Origin: Pseudomonadota bacterium
GTDB lineage: Bacteria > Pseudomonadota > Alphaproteobacteria > Rhizobiales > Hyphomicrobiaceae
Assembly: GCA_023430315.1 (NCBI GenBank)
Contig: JAEZAW010000039.1
Location: 1-13,365 of the forward strand
Length of the DNA stretch: 13,365 nucleotides
Direction: 5' to 3'
Positions within the stretch are counted from its first letter, which is position 1; the number at the start of each line of letters is the position of its first letter. Under the pieces are notes generated by a model, which saw nothing but the letters and a program-made list of their open reading frames with translations, ran no database searches and was not told the DNA's origin. The translations under genes were made by a program, and so were the position numbers. Shown in pieces: positions 6,062 through 12,902 of the stretch.

Positions 6062-7900
6062 TCAGCGCTTTGATGGTGCGCGGTGTTGCGCAATCTCATC
6101 ACGCAGGATCTCGAGCTCCAGCCAAGCGGTCTCCGCCTCGGCAAGCTCGGCCTCGGCCTCGGCGAGGCGTGTCGTGGCGGAATTGAACGCCGCTGGGTCG
6201 CGCGTGAACAGATCGGCGTCCGACAACCGGCGACCAAGCTCGGCAATTTCCTTTTCGAGCGCCGCCATTTGCTTCGGCAGGGCTTCGAGCGCCTGAGTCT
6301 GCTTGTAGCTGAGCTTGCGCTGAGGTGACGGCGCCGCCGACTCGGGAGCCTGCACTTCAGTTGTATCGGCCGAACGCGCGCCGGACCGAGGCTTGGCGGC
6401 GGCTTCCGGTCTTGCCCCACGCTGCGCCAGCATGTCGGAATAGCCACCCGCATATTCGAGCCAGCGCCCGTCACCTTCCGCTGCGATCACGCCCGTTGCG
6501 ACGCGGTCGAGGAAATCGCGATCATGGCTCACCAGGAGCACCGTGCCGGCGTAGTCCGCGAGCAGCTCCTGCAGCAAGTCCAGCGTCTCGAGGTCGAGAT
6601 CGTTGGTCGGCTCGTCGAGCACGAGGAGGTTCGACGGCCGCGCCAGGGCCCGCGCCAACATCAGCCGTCCTCGCTCGCCGCCCGAAAGCACGCTCAAGGG
6701 TGTGCGTGCCTGCTCCGGCGCGAACAGGAAGTCCTTCATGTAGCCGATCACGTGGCGCGCGGCGCCATTGACGATCACCTGATCGCCGCGCCCACCGGTC
6801 AGCGCCTCGGCGAGGGTCCAGCTCGGCTTCAGTTGCTCGCGGCGCTGGTCGAGCGTCACCATCTCGAGATTCGTGCCGAGCTTCACCGTGCCACTGTCCG
6901 GTGCAAGCGCACCGGTGAGGAGAGCCAGCAGCGTCGTCTTGCCAGCGCCGTTGGGTCCGATGATGCCGAGCCGATCGCCACGCGCGATACGGATCGAGAG
7001 ATCATCCACGATCGGACGACCGTCATAAGCTTTGGAGACGTGCTGAGCTTCAATCACGATCTTGCCGGACGTCCCACCCTCGCTGACCGACAGTTGGACA
7101 TTGCCGACGGGGCCGCGCGCGTCCCTGCGCTCGGCACGCAGCTTGTGCAGCTCGGCCACACGGCGCACGTTGCGCTTGCGGCGTCCGGTGACGCCACCGT
7201 GCATCCAGCTTTCCTCGCGCGCGATCTTGCGATCGAGCTTGTGACGCTCGAGTTCTTCCTGCTCGAGAACCTCGTCACGCCAACCCTCGAACGCAGCGAA
7301 TCCTCTATCTAGTCGGCGCGCGATGCCGCGATCGATCCAGACGGTCGCGCGCGTCAGGGTATCGAGAAAGCGGCGATCATGGCTGATCAGGACGATCGCG
7401 GCACGCTGGCTCCCGAGCTCCTTTTCGAGCCATTCGATGGCCGGCAAGTCGAGATGGTTCGTCGGCTCGTCGAGCAGCAGGACATCCGGACTGGCGGCGA
7501 GCACCCGCGCAATTGCGGCGCGCCGCGCCTCGCCGCCGGAGAGCTGGGCCGGATCCTCGTGGCCGCTGAGCCCGAGCATTTCGAGCGCCGATTGGGCGAG
7601 ATACGCGCCCTCACCCTCCGCGAGCCCCGCCTCGACATAAGCGGCGACGCTGGCGAATCCCGAGAGATCCGCCTCCTGCGGCAGATAGGCGACGCGCGCA
7701 CCGGGATGGACGAAACGCTCGCCCTGATCGGGCACGACGAGACCCGCCACGATCTTGAGCAGCGTCGACTTGCCGGAGCCATTGCGCCCGACAAGCCCGA
7801 TGCGGTCGCCCGCGCGCACGCTCAGCTCGGCACCGGAAAGCAGCGCCGTCGAGCCGAAGGTCAGATGGATGTCGGAAAGGCGGATGAGTTCGATGGCCAT
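6062..7900 (-). CDS. uup: ABC-F family ATPase, Uup type, 612 aa
   Basis: A soluble protein with two ABC ATPase domains and no membrane segments. First domain: Walker A GRNGSGKS (38-45), signature LSGGE (120-124), Walker B LLLDEPTNHL (141-150), ISHD (172-175). A linker follows with the REESWMHGGVTGRRKRN segment (229-244) typical of Uup. Second domain: GPNGAGKT (315-322), LSGGE (405-409), LVLDEP (426-431), SHD (458-460). The C-terminal region (about 525-605) is a charged coiled-coil hairpin, the DNA/RNA-binding tail of Uup. ABC-F proteins act on ribosomes; E. coli Uup also affects transposon excision and branched DNA. Length matches the family. The start ATG 7898-7900 fits the family N-terminus, but there is no visible Shine-Dalgarno, and a 6-bp GC stem abuts the start codon. 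It lies 42 bp downstream of the unknown membrane protein gene, so the two may be co-transcribed. Confidence 0.94.
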   Translation of the reverse strand: MAIELIRLSDIHLTFGSTALLSGAELSVRAGDRIGLVGRNGSGKSTLLKIVAGLVVPDQGERFVHPGARVAYLPQEADLSGFASVAAYVEAGLAEGEGAYLAQSALEMLGLSGHEDPAQLSGGEARRAAIARVLAASPDVLLLDEPTNHLDLPAIEWLEKELGSQRAAIVLISHDRRFLDTLTRATVWIDRGIARRLDRGFAAFEGWRDEVLEQEELERHKLDRKIAREESWMHGGVTGRRKRNVRRVAELHKLRAERRDARGPVGNVQLSVSEGGTSGKIVIEAQHVSKAYDGRPIVDDLSIRIARGDRLGIIGPNGAGKTTLLALLTGALAPDSGTVKLGTNLEMVTLDQRREQLKPSWTLAEALTGGRGDQVIVNGAARHVIGYMKDFLFAPEQARTPLSVLSGGERGRLMLARALARPSNLLVLDEPTNDLDLETLDLLQELLADYAGTVLLVSHDRDFLDRVATGVIAAEGDGRWLEYAGGYSDMLAQRGARPEAAAKPRSGARSADTTEVQAPESAAPSPQRKLSYKQTQALEALPKQMAALEKEIAELGRRLSDADLFTRDPAAFNSATTRLAEAEAELAEAETAWLELEILRDEIAQHRAPSKR

Positions 7901-7919
7901 GCCGCGTATCTAGCGCGGC
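7901..7919 (-). promoter_or_regulatory. GC-only inverted repeat abutting the uup start codon
   Basis: GCCGCG (7901-7906) and CGCGGC (7914-7919) are exact reverse complements with a 7-nt loop and end directly at the uup ATG. No Shine-Dalgarno sequence is apparent in the same place. The hairpin could lower initiation or mark dependence on translation of the gene just upstream. In GC-rich DNA such short repeats also arise by chance. Confidence 0.35.
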
Positions 7920-7942
7920 GAGCGGGACGACACCAACAGATC

Positions 7943-8527
7943 TTACCTGCGGCGAGCCATCTCACCGGCCGTGATCTCCGGAAGCCCGAGGCGCGCGATC
8001 ATCGAGGCCGGCGTGACGGGCGGCTCCATGCGATCGAGCGCGATGACGACGTCGCGGCGCATATCGGGATGGACGAGAACGATCTCATGACGGACGCCGG
8101 ACAGCGTCGTGCGAACGCGGTGGGAAATGCCGCGATAGGCATCGAGCGGCTCACGGAAGGCACGCGCCGAGAAGAGGCCCTTCTCCGCGACGCTGACGAC
8201 ATTCCCCTCGATCTCGACGACACCCCTGCGGCCGATGTCGGCGACCAGCCGGCGCACGGGCACAAGCAGCAGCGCAGAGAGCATCACGATGCCGGCAACC
8301 ACCTGGAACGCTGCCATCGGCTGCGCCATGGCAAGGCTCAAAGCCTCCGGCTTGCTCAGGGCCTCGTTCGTGAGGAGGAACATGCCCCCGAAGAGCGACA
8401 GAACCATCACACCGGCGGCGACAAGGCCGAGCATCCTGCTCCAGCGCGCCTTGGACCGCTCGACCCGCACGAGGCAGACATCATCATTTGAAGCGTTAAG
8501 GAGAAGATCGTCGGCGCGCGCGAGCAT
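7943..8527 (-). CDS. Unknown two-helix membrane protein, 194 aa
   Basis: I do not recognise a named family. The N-terminal 30 residues are polar (MLARADDLLLNASNDD). Two membrane helices follow (about 33-52 and 72-90) with a short loop, then a soluble domain of about 100 residues. That domain has alternating hydrophobic strands (VVEIEGNVVSVAEK, RTTLSGVRHEIVLVHPD) and a final helix (TPASMIARLGLPEI). The strand pattern after a pair of helices recalls bacterial PH-like membrane proteins, but this is only an impression. Start ATG 8525-8527 has no clear Shine-Dalgarno. A weak -10-like AATAAT (8613-8618, minus strand) about 86 bp upstream could belong to its promoter. Codon use resembles its neighbours. 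It lies between rimM and uup, where trmD and rplS would be expected after rimM. Confidence 0.75.
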   Translation of the reverse strand: MLARADDLLLNASNDDVCLVRVERSKARWSRMLGLVAAGVMVLSLFGGMFLLTNEALSKPEALSLAMAQPMAAFQVVAGIVMLSALLLVPVRRLVADIGRRGVVEIEGNVVSVAEKGLFSARAFREPLDAYRGISHRVRTTLSGVRHEIVLVHPDMRRDVVIALDRMEPPVTPASMIARLGLPEITAGEMARRR

Positions 8528-8642
8528 TGGTGGGGGTCCGGGAGCTTTGTTCAGATGGCAGAATGTAAGAGCGGGGGCTTAACGCGCGACTAATCAATCC
8601 GTTCCGTTCGTCATTATTCGGTGGCGCAAACGACAGGTGTCG

Positions 8643-8662
8643 CCGCCTCCGGATCGGAGCGG
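8643..8662 (-). terminator. Candidate terminator hairpin after rimM
   Basis: On the minus strand an 8-bp stem (CCGCTCCG with CGGAGGCGG, one bulged G) closes a 3-nt loop 28 bp after the rimM stop. A second short stem (CGAC/GTCG, about 8631-8642) follows directly. No U-tract follows. Its position between rimM and the next gene fits an operon end. Confidence 0.4.
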
Positions 8663-8690
8663 GTTGTCAGGTTAACGCGTGAAGCTGGAA

Positions 8691-9236
8691 CTACCCTTGC
8701 GGCGGAGGCTCGTCCTCGTCGGACGACTCCGGCAAGCTGACCACGATCCTGCCGGCGGCTACGTCGACCTCCGGCACGAAGCGATCATTGAAGGGTATGT
8801 GTTCGGTTTGCCGCGAGGCCGCAAGAGCGATCTCGATCAAATCGCCGGCACCGAAATTGTGAACGGCGACGACGCGGCCGACCTCGCTACCGTCCGGCGC
8901 GACGGCAGCAAGCCCGATCAGGTCGGCATAGTAGAACTCTCGCTCGCCAGCCGCCGGCAGTTGCGCACGATCGACGTAGAGATCGGTGCCTGCCAGCGCC
9001 TCGGCCGCGTTGCGATCGGCAATGCCGGCTATCCGCGCGACGACGCCCTTGGCCGTCACGCGCAAGACCCGCAGCTCGAACTTTCTGCCGCCTGTGGCCG
9101 CCGAAAGCGGACCATAGGCGCCGATCGCCTCGGGCGCGTCAGCGTAGGAGCGCACGAGCACCTCGCCGCGCACGCCATGGGCAGCGACGATCCGGCCGAG
9201 CAGGATGCGCCCGCCCCGATCTTCACCGCTTGGCAT
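8691..9236 (-). CDS. rimM: Ribosome maturation factor RimM, 181 aa
   Basis: RimM binds S19 and helps mature the head of the 30S subunit. The N-terminal RimM domain shows GRIVAAHGVRGEVLVRSY (14-31), and the PRC-barrel domain starts near REFYYADLIGL (99-109) and ends at HIPFNDRFVPEVDVAAGRIVV (146-166). The C-terminus is a short acidic/proline tail. Length is normal. The frame allows a TTG start two codons earlier (9240-9242), but the ATG at 9234-9236 is chosen because GGGAG (9244-9248) lies 7 nt before it and only 1 nt before the TTG. It follows rpsP by 21 bp, so the two are co-transcribed, as in most bacteria. trmD, the usual next gene, is absent. Confidence 0.96.
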   Translation of the reverse strand: MPSGEDRGGRILLGRIVAAHGVRGEVLVRSYADAPEAIGAYGPLSAATGGRKFELRVLRVTAKGVVARIAGIADRNAAEALAGTDLYVDRAQLPAAGEREFYYADLIGLAAVAPDGSEVGRVVAVHNFGAGDLIEIALAASRQTEHIPFNDRFVPEVDVAAGRIVVSLPESSDEDEPPPQG

Positions 9237-9243
9237 GCGCAAT

Positions 9244-9248
9244 CTCCC
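9244..9248 (-). promoter_or_regulatory. Ribosome binding site that fixes the rimM start
   Basis: GGGAG on the minus strand, 7 nt before ATG 9234-9236 and 1 nt before the alternative TTG 9240-9242; the spacing favours the ATG. Confidence 0.75.
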
Positions 9249-9257
9249 GTATCAGTC

Positions 9258-9629
9258 TTAAGCCGCGGCCTCGCCGCTGCTCTCAGCCGCCTTCGCCGCG
9301 GCTTCGGCTGCAGCGGCCTCGCGCTCGAGACGCTTCTTGCCGGGCTTCGCCTTCTCGGGATTGTTGCGCGGCGTGCGCTTCATGAGCCCGGCCGCATCGA
9401 GGAAGCGAGCCACACGGTCGGTCGGCTGGGCGCCGACGGAGAGCCAGTGCTTGGCGCGATCGAGGTCCAGCTTCACGCGGTCGGCGTGATCCTTCGGCAG
9501 CATCGGGTTGTGGGTACCGATCTGCTCGATATAACGGCCGTCGCGCGGAGCGGCAGCCTCGGCTACGACGATGTAGTAGTACGGGCGCTTCTTGGCGCCA
9601 CCGCGCGAAAGGCGGATCTTCACGGACAT
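9258..9629 (-). CDS. rpsP: 30S ribosomal protein S16, 123 aa
   Basis: A small-subunit protein that binds the 5' domain of 16S rRNA and aids 30S assembly. The family signature MSVKIRLSRGGAKKRPYYYI is at the very start, followed by GRYIEQIGTHNP (31-42), KLDLDRAKHWLSVGAQPTD (53-71) and a conserved region ending near residue 85. Residues about 95-123 form an extra Lys-, then Ala/Glu-rich tail, common in alphaproteobacteria and absent from shorter S16 proteins. An upstream open extension (to 9719) is rejected: AGGAG (9637-9641) sits 7 nt before ATG 9627-9629, and S16 begins here. rpsP lies 46 bp after the GNAT gene and 21 bp before rimM. Confidence 0.98.
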   Translation of the reverse strand: MSVKIRLSRGGAKKRPYYYIVVAEAAAPRDGRYIEQIGTHNPMLPKDHADRVKLDLDRAKHWLSVGAQPTDRVARFLDAAGLMKRTPRNNPEKAKPGKKRLEREAAAAEAAAKAAESSGEAAA

Positions 9630-9636
9630 GTTAGTT

Positions 9637-9641
9637 CTCCT
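9637..9641 (-). promoter_or_regulatory. Strong ribosome binding site of rpsP
   Basis: AGGAG on the minus strand, 7 nt before the rpsP ATG. It is among the clearest Shine-Dalgarno sequences in the window and settles the start against the longer open frame. Confidence 0.85.
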
Positions 9642-9675
9642 GGTTAGGATCTCAGTCGTTGGTTCAACGTCAGGT

Positions 9676-10185
9676 TCAGTTCGATGGTGAGGGGTGCCGC
9701 CAGACGTCGACGGTGACACCCTTCAATTCAGCAACGCCCTCGTATCGCGCACCGAGACGCTCGGCGACGCGCTGCGAAGGCGTATTCTTCGACGCGATAT
9801 AGCTGACGGCCGTCGGCCACTTCAGGTCCTCGAAGGCATAGGCGCGCGCCCGCGCCGCCGCCTCGGTCGCAAATCCACGCCCCCCATAAGCCGGCAGCAA
9901 TCCCCACATGACTTCCGGTTCCGGCCACCCCTCGGGCTTCCAAAGGCCGGTGTAGCCGGCCAGCGCGCCGCTCGCCTTTTCCTCGATCACCCAGTTGCCG
10001 AAGCCTCTGAGCTGCCAGTGACCGATGAACATCGCGATCCGCCGCCACGTGTCTCCGCGCGAGAGCGGCCCGCCGATGAATTGCGTGCGCGCGCCGTCCG
10101 CCATGAAGGCGGCGAACACGTCGAGATCGTCATTGCGCCAAGGCCGGAGCCGCAGGCGCTCTGTTTCGAGAGTGGGCGCCTGCAT
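9676..10185 (-). CDS. GNAT family N-acetyltransferase, RimJ/RimL-like (Acetyltransf_3), 169 aa
   Basis: The opening APTLETERLRLRPWRNDDLD (3-22) is the standard start of RimJ/RimL-like GNAT enzymes, which move the acetyl group of acetyl-CoA to an amine. The acetyl-CoA pyrophosphate-binding loop is LPAYGGRGFATEAAR (97-111), followed by the NTPSQRVAERLGARYEG segment (134-150). The substrate cannot be told; the family includes enzymes for ribosomal protein N-termini, but also for antibiotics and small amines. The ATG shares one base with the ffh stop (TAATG), and an AAGAAG in the last ffh codons can serve as ribosome binding site, so translation is probably coupled to ffh. It sits between ffh and rpsP, which are adjacent in many alphaproteobacteria. 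Confidence 0.92.
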   Translation of the reverse strand: MQAPTLETERLRLRPWRNDDLDVFAAFMADGARTQFIGGPLSRGDTWRRIAMFIGHWQLRGFGNWVIEEKASGALAGYTGLWKPEGWPEPEVMWGLLPAYGGRGFATEAAARARAYAFEDLKWPTAVSYIASKNTPSQRVAERLGARYEGVAELKGVTVDVWRHPSPSN

Positions 10186-11771
10186 TACTTCTTCTTTCCA
10201 GGAAGGCCCGGCAGACCTGTGAAGCGCGGTCCGCCGCCGCCCAATCCGGGCAGTCCCGGCAGGCGCGGCACAGCTTTGCCACCGAGACCCGGCAATGCCG
10301 GCGCGGGCGCTTTTCCGGCCGCGAGCTGATCGCGCACGTCCTTCGGCAGCTGCTCGAGCGCCTTGGGATCGAGGGTTGCCAGCTCCGCCTGCATCTTCTC
10401 GATCTCGGCCGCATTGGGCATGGCGCCACCGCCCATACCGAGCGCGCCGGCCATGCGCTGCATCATGCCCTTGTTCTTGCCCATCATCTTCATCATGTCC
10501 GCCATCTGGCGGTGCATCTTGAGGAGACGGTTGACCTCGTCGGGCCGCGTGCCCGAGCCGGCGGCGATCCGGCGCTTGCGCTTGCCGTCGAGGATCTTCG
10601 GATGGCGGCGCTCGTGGGGCGTCATCGAGGAGATGATCGCGCCCTGGCGCTTGATCACCTTGTCGTCCATGGCACCGGCGGGGATCTGCTGCTTGATCTT
10701 ACCCATACCGGGCATCATGCCCATGAGGCCGCCCATGCCGCCGAGCTTCTGCATCTGCTTGAGCTGCTCGCCGAGATCTTCGAGATCGAACTCGCCCTTG
10801 CGCATCTTCTGCGCAATGGCCTGCGCCTTCTCGGCGTCAATCGTCTGCGCGGCCTTCTCGACGAGGCTCACCACGTCGCCCATGCCGAGAATGCGGCCTG
10901 CAATGCGCTGCGGATGGAAGTCTTCGAGCGCATCCCAGCGCTCGCCGACGCCGATCAGCTTGATGGGCTTGCCCGTGACAGCGCGCATGGAAAGCGCCGC
11001 GCCGCCGCGGCCGTCACCATCGACGCGGGTCAGCACGATGCCGGTGATGCCGACGCGATCGTTGAAGCTCTTCGCAAGGTTGACCGCGTCCTGGCCGGTA
11101 AGGCTGTCGGCGACGAGCAGGGTCTCGTGCGGCTGTGCAATGTCGCGCACATCCGCCGATTCTTGCATCAACTCCTCGTCGATATGGATGCGGCCCGCCG
11201 TATCGAGCAGCACCACGTCATAGCCGCCGAGCTTGGCCGCCTCGATCGCACGAGCAGCAATCTGCTTCGGTGTCTGTCCGGCAATGATCGGCAGCGTCGC
11301 GACGCCCGTCTGCTCGCCGAGCACGCGGAGCTGTTCCTGCGCCGCCGGCCGCCGCGTATCGAGCGAAGCCATCAGCACTTTCTTCTTGTCGCGGTCGGCG
11401 AGGCGCTTGCCGATCTTGGCGCACGTCGTCGTCTTGCCCGAGCCCTGCAGACCGACGAGCATGATGGGAACGGGCGGCGTTGCAGCGAGGTCGATCGGAT
11501 CCGCGCTGGATCCCAGCATCTCGACCAGCTCGTCGTGGGCGATCTTGACGACCATCTGGCCGGGCGTGACCGACTTCACGACGTTGGCGCCGACGGCCTT
11601 CGCCTTCACCTTATCCGTGAACGAGCGCACCACATCGAGCGCCACGTCGGCCTCGAGCAGCGCCCGGCGCACCTCGCGCATGGCCTCGTTGACATCGCTC
11701 TCGCTCAGCGCACCGCGTCGGGTGAGCCGGTCGAGGACGCCGGAAAGCCGGTCGGACAGCGATTGAAACAT
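10185..11771 (-). CDS. ffh: Signal recognition particle protein Ffh (SRP54), 528 aa
   Basis: The GTPase of the signal recognition particle; with 4.5S RNA it binds signal sequences on ribosomes and delivers them to FtsY at the inner membrane. The N domain covers about 1-90. The G domain has GLQGSGKTTT (107-116), DTRRPAA (138-144), DTAGR (190-194), TRVD (248-251, the usual TKxD with Arg) and GVGE (274-277). The M domain (about 310-450) is methionine-rich, with the RNA-binding RIAAGSGT (401-408) and VNRLLKMHRQM. After it comes an extra tail (about 450-528) with repeated LPGL and a KKK end, longer than E. coli Ffh (453 aa). Start ATG 11769-11771 is supported by the family N-terminus and a GAGAGG just upstream. 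It lies 62 bp from the GST stop. Confidence 0.97.
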   Translation of the reverse strand: MFQSLSDRLSGVLDRLTRRGALSESDVNEAMREVRRALLEADVALDVVRSFTDKVKAKAVGANVVKSVTPGQMVVKIAHDELVEMLGSSADPIDLAATPPVPIMLVGLQGSGKTTTCAKIGKRLADRDKKKVLMASLDTRRPAAQEQLRVLGEQTGVATLPIIAGQTPKQIAARAIEAAKLGGYDVVLLDTAGRIHIDEELMQESADVRDIAQPHETLLVADSLTGQDAVNLAKSFNDRVGITGIVLTRVDGDGRGGAALSMRAVTGKPIKLIGVGERWDALEDFHPQRIAGRILGMGDVVSLVEKAAQTIDAEKAQAIAQKMRKGEFDLEDLGEQLKQMQKLGGMGGLMGMMPGMGKIKQQIPAGAMDDKVIKRQGAIISSMTPHERRHPKILDGKRKRRIAAGSGTRPDEVNRLLKMHRQMADMMKMMGKNKGMMQRMAGALGMGGGAMPNAAEIEKMQAELATLDPKALEQLPKDVRDQLAAGKAPAPALPGLGGKAVPRLPGLPGLGGGGPRFTGLPGLPGKKK

Positions 11772-11833
11772 GGCCTCTCAGTTCTCTCTCGGGAAAGACA
11801 CCGCCGCGGCGCCTTCCTTGCATCTATTTGCTC

Positions 11834-12478
11834 TCAGGCTCCGGGCACCATCATCGGCTTGAAGTCGATCATGACATGCGCCTTGTAGGCCGGACGTTGC
11901 GTGAGCCGCTTGTACCAGACCTCGACGTTCGCCAGCGGCGGCCGCTCGATCGGCAGGTTGAAATAGCGGTACATCTGCGTCCCGACCGCGATATCGGCGA
12001 TCGTGAGCTGCTCACCCAGAATATAGGGACGCTGCGTGAGCTGGCGATTGAGGATCGCCAGTTTTTCGCCGACGCGCCGCGATGCCGTCTCGACAGCCGC
12101 GTCATTGCGCTCGATCGCGGGCGTGCGCACGAGCTGAATGAAGCACGTCGAGATGATGTCGCCATAGAGCGTCGAAAGCGCCCAGTCCATCCACTGATCA
12201 GCCTTCGCGAACGTCTGCTCGTCGCTGGGCGAGAGCGTGCCACGACCATAGCGTTGCGCGAGATGACGTACGATCGCACTCGACTCCCAGAGCACGAAGC
12301 CATGATCGTCGATGGTCGGCACGAGGCGGTTGGGGTTGAGCTGAATGTACTCCGGCGTGTCCGTCTTGCCGAACTCGCCGCCATAGTCGAAGCGCTGGTG
12401 CGCGAGGCCGAGCTCGCCCACGGCCCACATGACCTTCTGGACATTCACAGACGTCTTGCGTCCCCAGACCTTCAGCAT
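11834..12478 (-). CDS. Glutathione S-transferase family protein, 214 aa
   Basis: A cytosolic GST: it would conjugate glutathione to electrophiles or use it in reduction or isomerisation. The N-terminal thioredoxin-like domain starts MLKVWGRKTSVNVQKVMW with a possible catalytic Ser10, has the cis-proline in LVPTI (52-56) and the glutathione-binding WESSAIVRHL (64-73). The helical C-terminal domain has the conserved LTIADI N-capping motif (158-163, Asp162). Length (214 aa) is typical. The class and substrate cannot be told. The frame is open upstream to 12694, but the ATG at 12476-12478 has AAGGTGG 5 nt before it and is where GSTs start. It is the first gene of the minus-strand block, with 424 bp of non-coding DNA upstream and ffh 62 bp downstream. 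Confidence 0.93.
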   Translation of the reverse strand: MLKVWGRKTSVNVQKVMWAVGELGLAHQRFDYGGEFGKTDTPEYIQLNPNRLVPTIDDHGFVLWESSAIVRHLAQRYGRGTLSPSDEQTFAKADQWMDWALSTLYGDIISTCFIQLVRTPAIERNDAAVETASRRVGEKLAILNRQLTQRPYILGEQLTIADIAVGTQMYRYFNLPIERPPLANVEVWYKRLTQRPAYKAHVMIDFKPMMVPGA

Positions 12479-12902
12479 CGCACCCACCTTGCCGCTGGCC
12501 AATCCGCACCCCGCCGACCGCACCCGCGCATTCCAAACGCAAACGCGCCCGTGAGCGAACCTTCGCTGACGGACGTTGACCGCGTTGCCTCCCGCCGCTG
12601 CTCCACAAAGGGACGGCATGTGCAACCGGTGGCTCTGGATGCCAGGGCCTATTGCGATGAGGGCCTTATGGGGGGAAGTGCCGGTCCGTGTCAACTGACG
12701 GGCGCAAACAGAATGTCCGCTAGCCGGAACTTGCCGGATTTTGCCTTGCGGGTGACAGGCGCGGTACGGCCTTTCCGGCGCCCTGTGGACACGGCGAGCA
12801 TAACGCCATCAATTGGACACCGACCGAGACTGAACTTGGTTTTGACCCGCCAGCGCAAACGCATTTCAGACTGGCGATGGTCCGACAACCCAGGATGTGA
12901 CC
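12479..12902. other. Divergent intergenic region between the GST and macroglobulin genes
   Basis: There are 424 bp without a gene I can support. It must hold the promoters of both divergent genes. On the plus strand TTGACC (12842-12847) is a possible -35 for the right-hand gene, but I see no good -10 at the proper distance. An imperfect inverted repeat CAGGCGC/GCGCCCTG (about 12758-12785) is present. A 65-codon open frame on the minus strand (12888-12691) has no recognisable family or ribosome binding site and is not called. Confidence 0.5.

Noticed and set aside
7379..8491. Long plus-strand open frame opposite uup and the unknown membrane protein
   Set aside because: It spans two well-supported genes and the gap between them, with shadow-like composition.
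10512..11888. 458-codon plus-strand open frame opposite ffh
   Set aside because: Ffh is certain on the minus strand; the plus frame is rich in His/Asp/Arg and has no recognisable domain.
12691..12888. 65-codon minus-strand open frame in the divergent gap
   Set aside because: No ribosome binding site or family resemblance; its size is expected by chance in GC-rich DNA.
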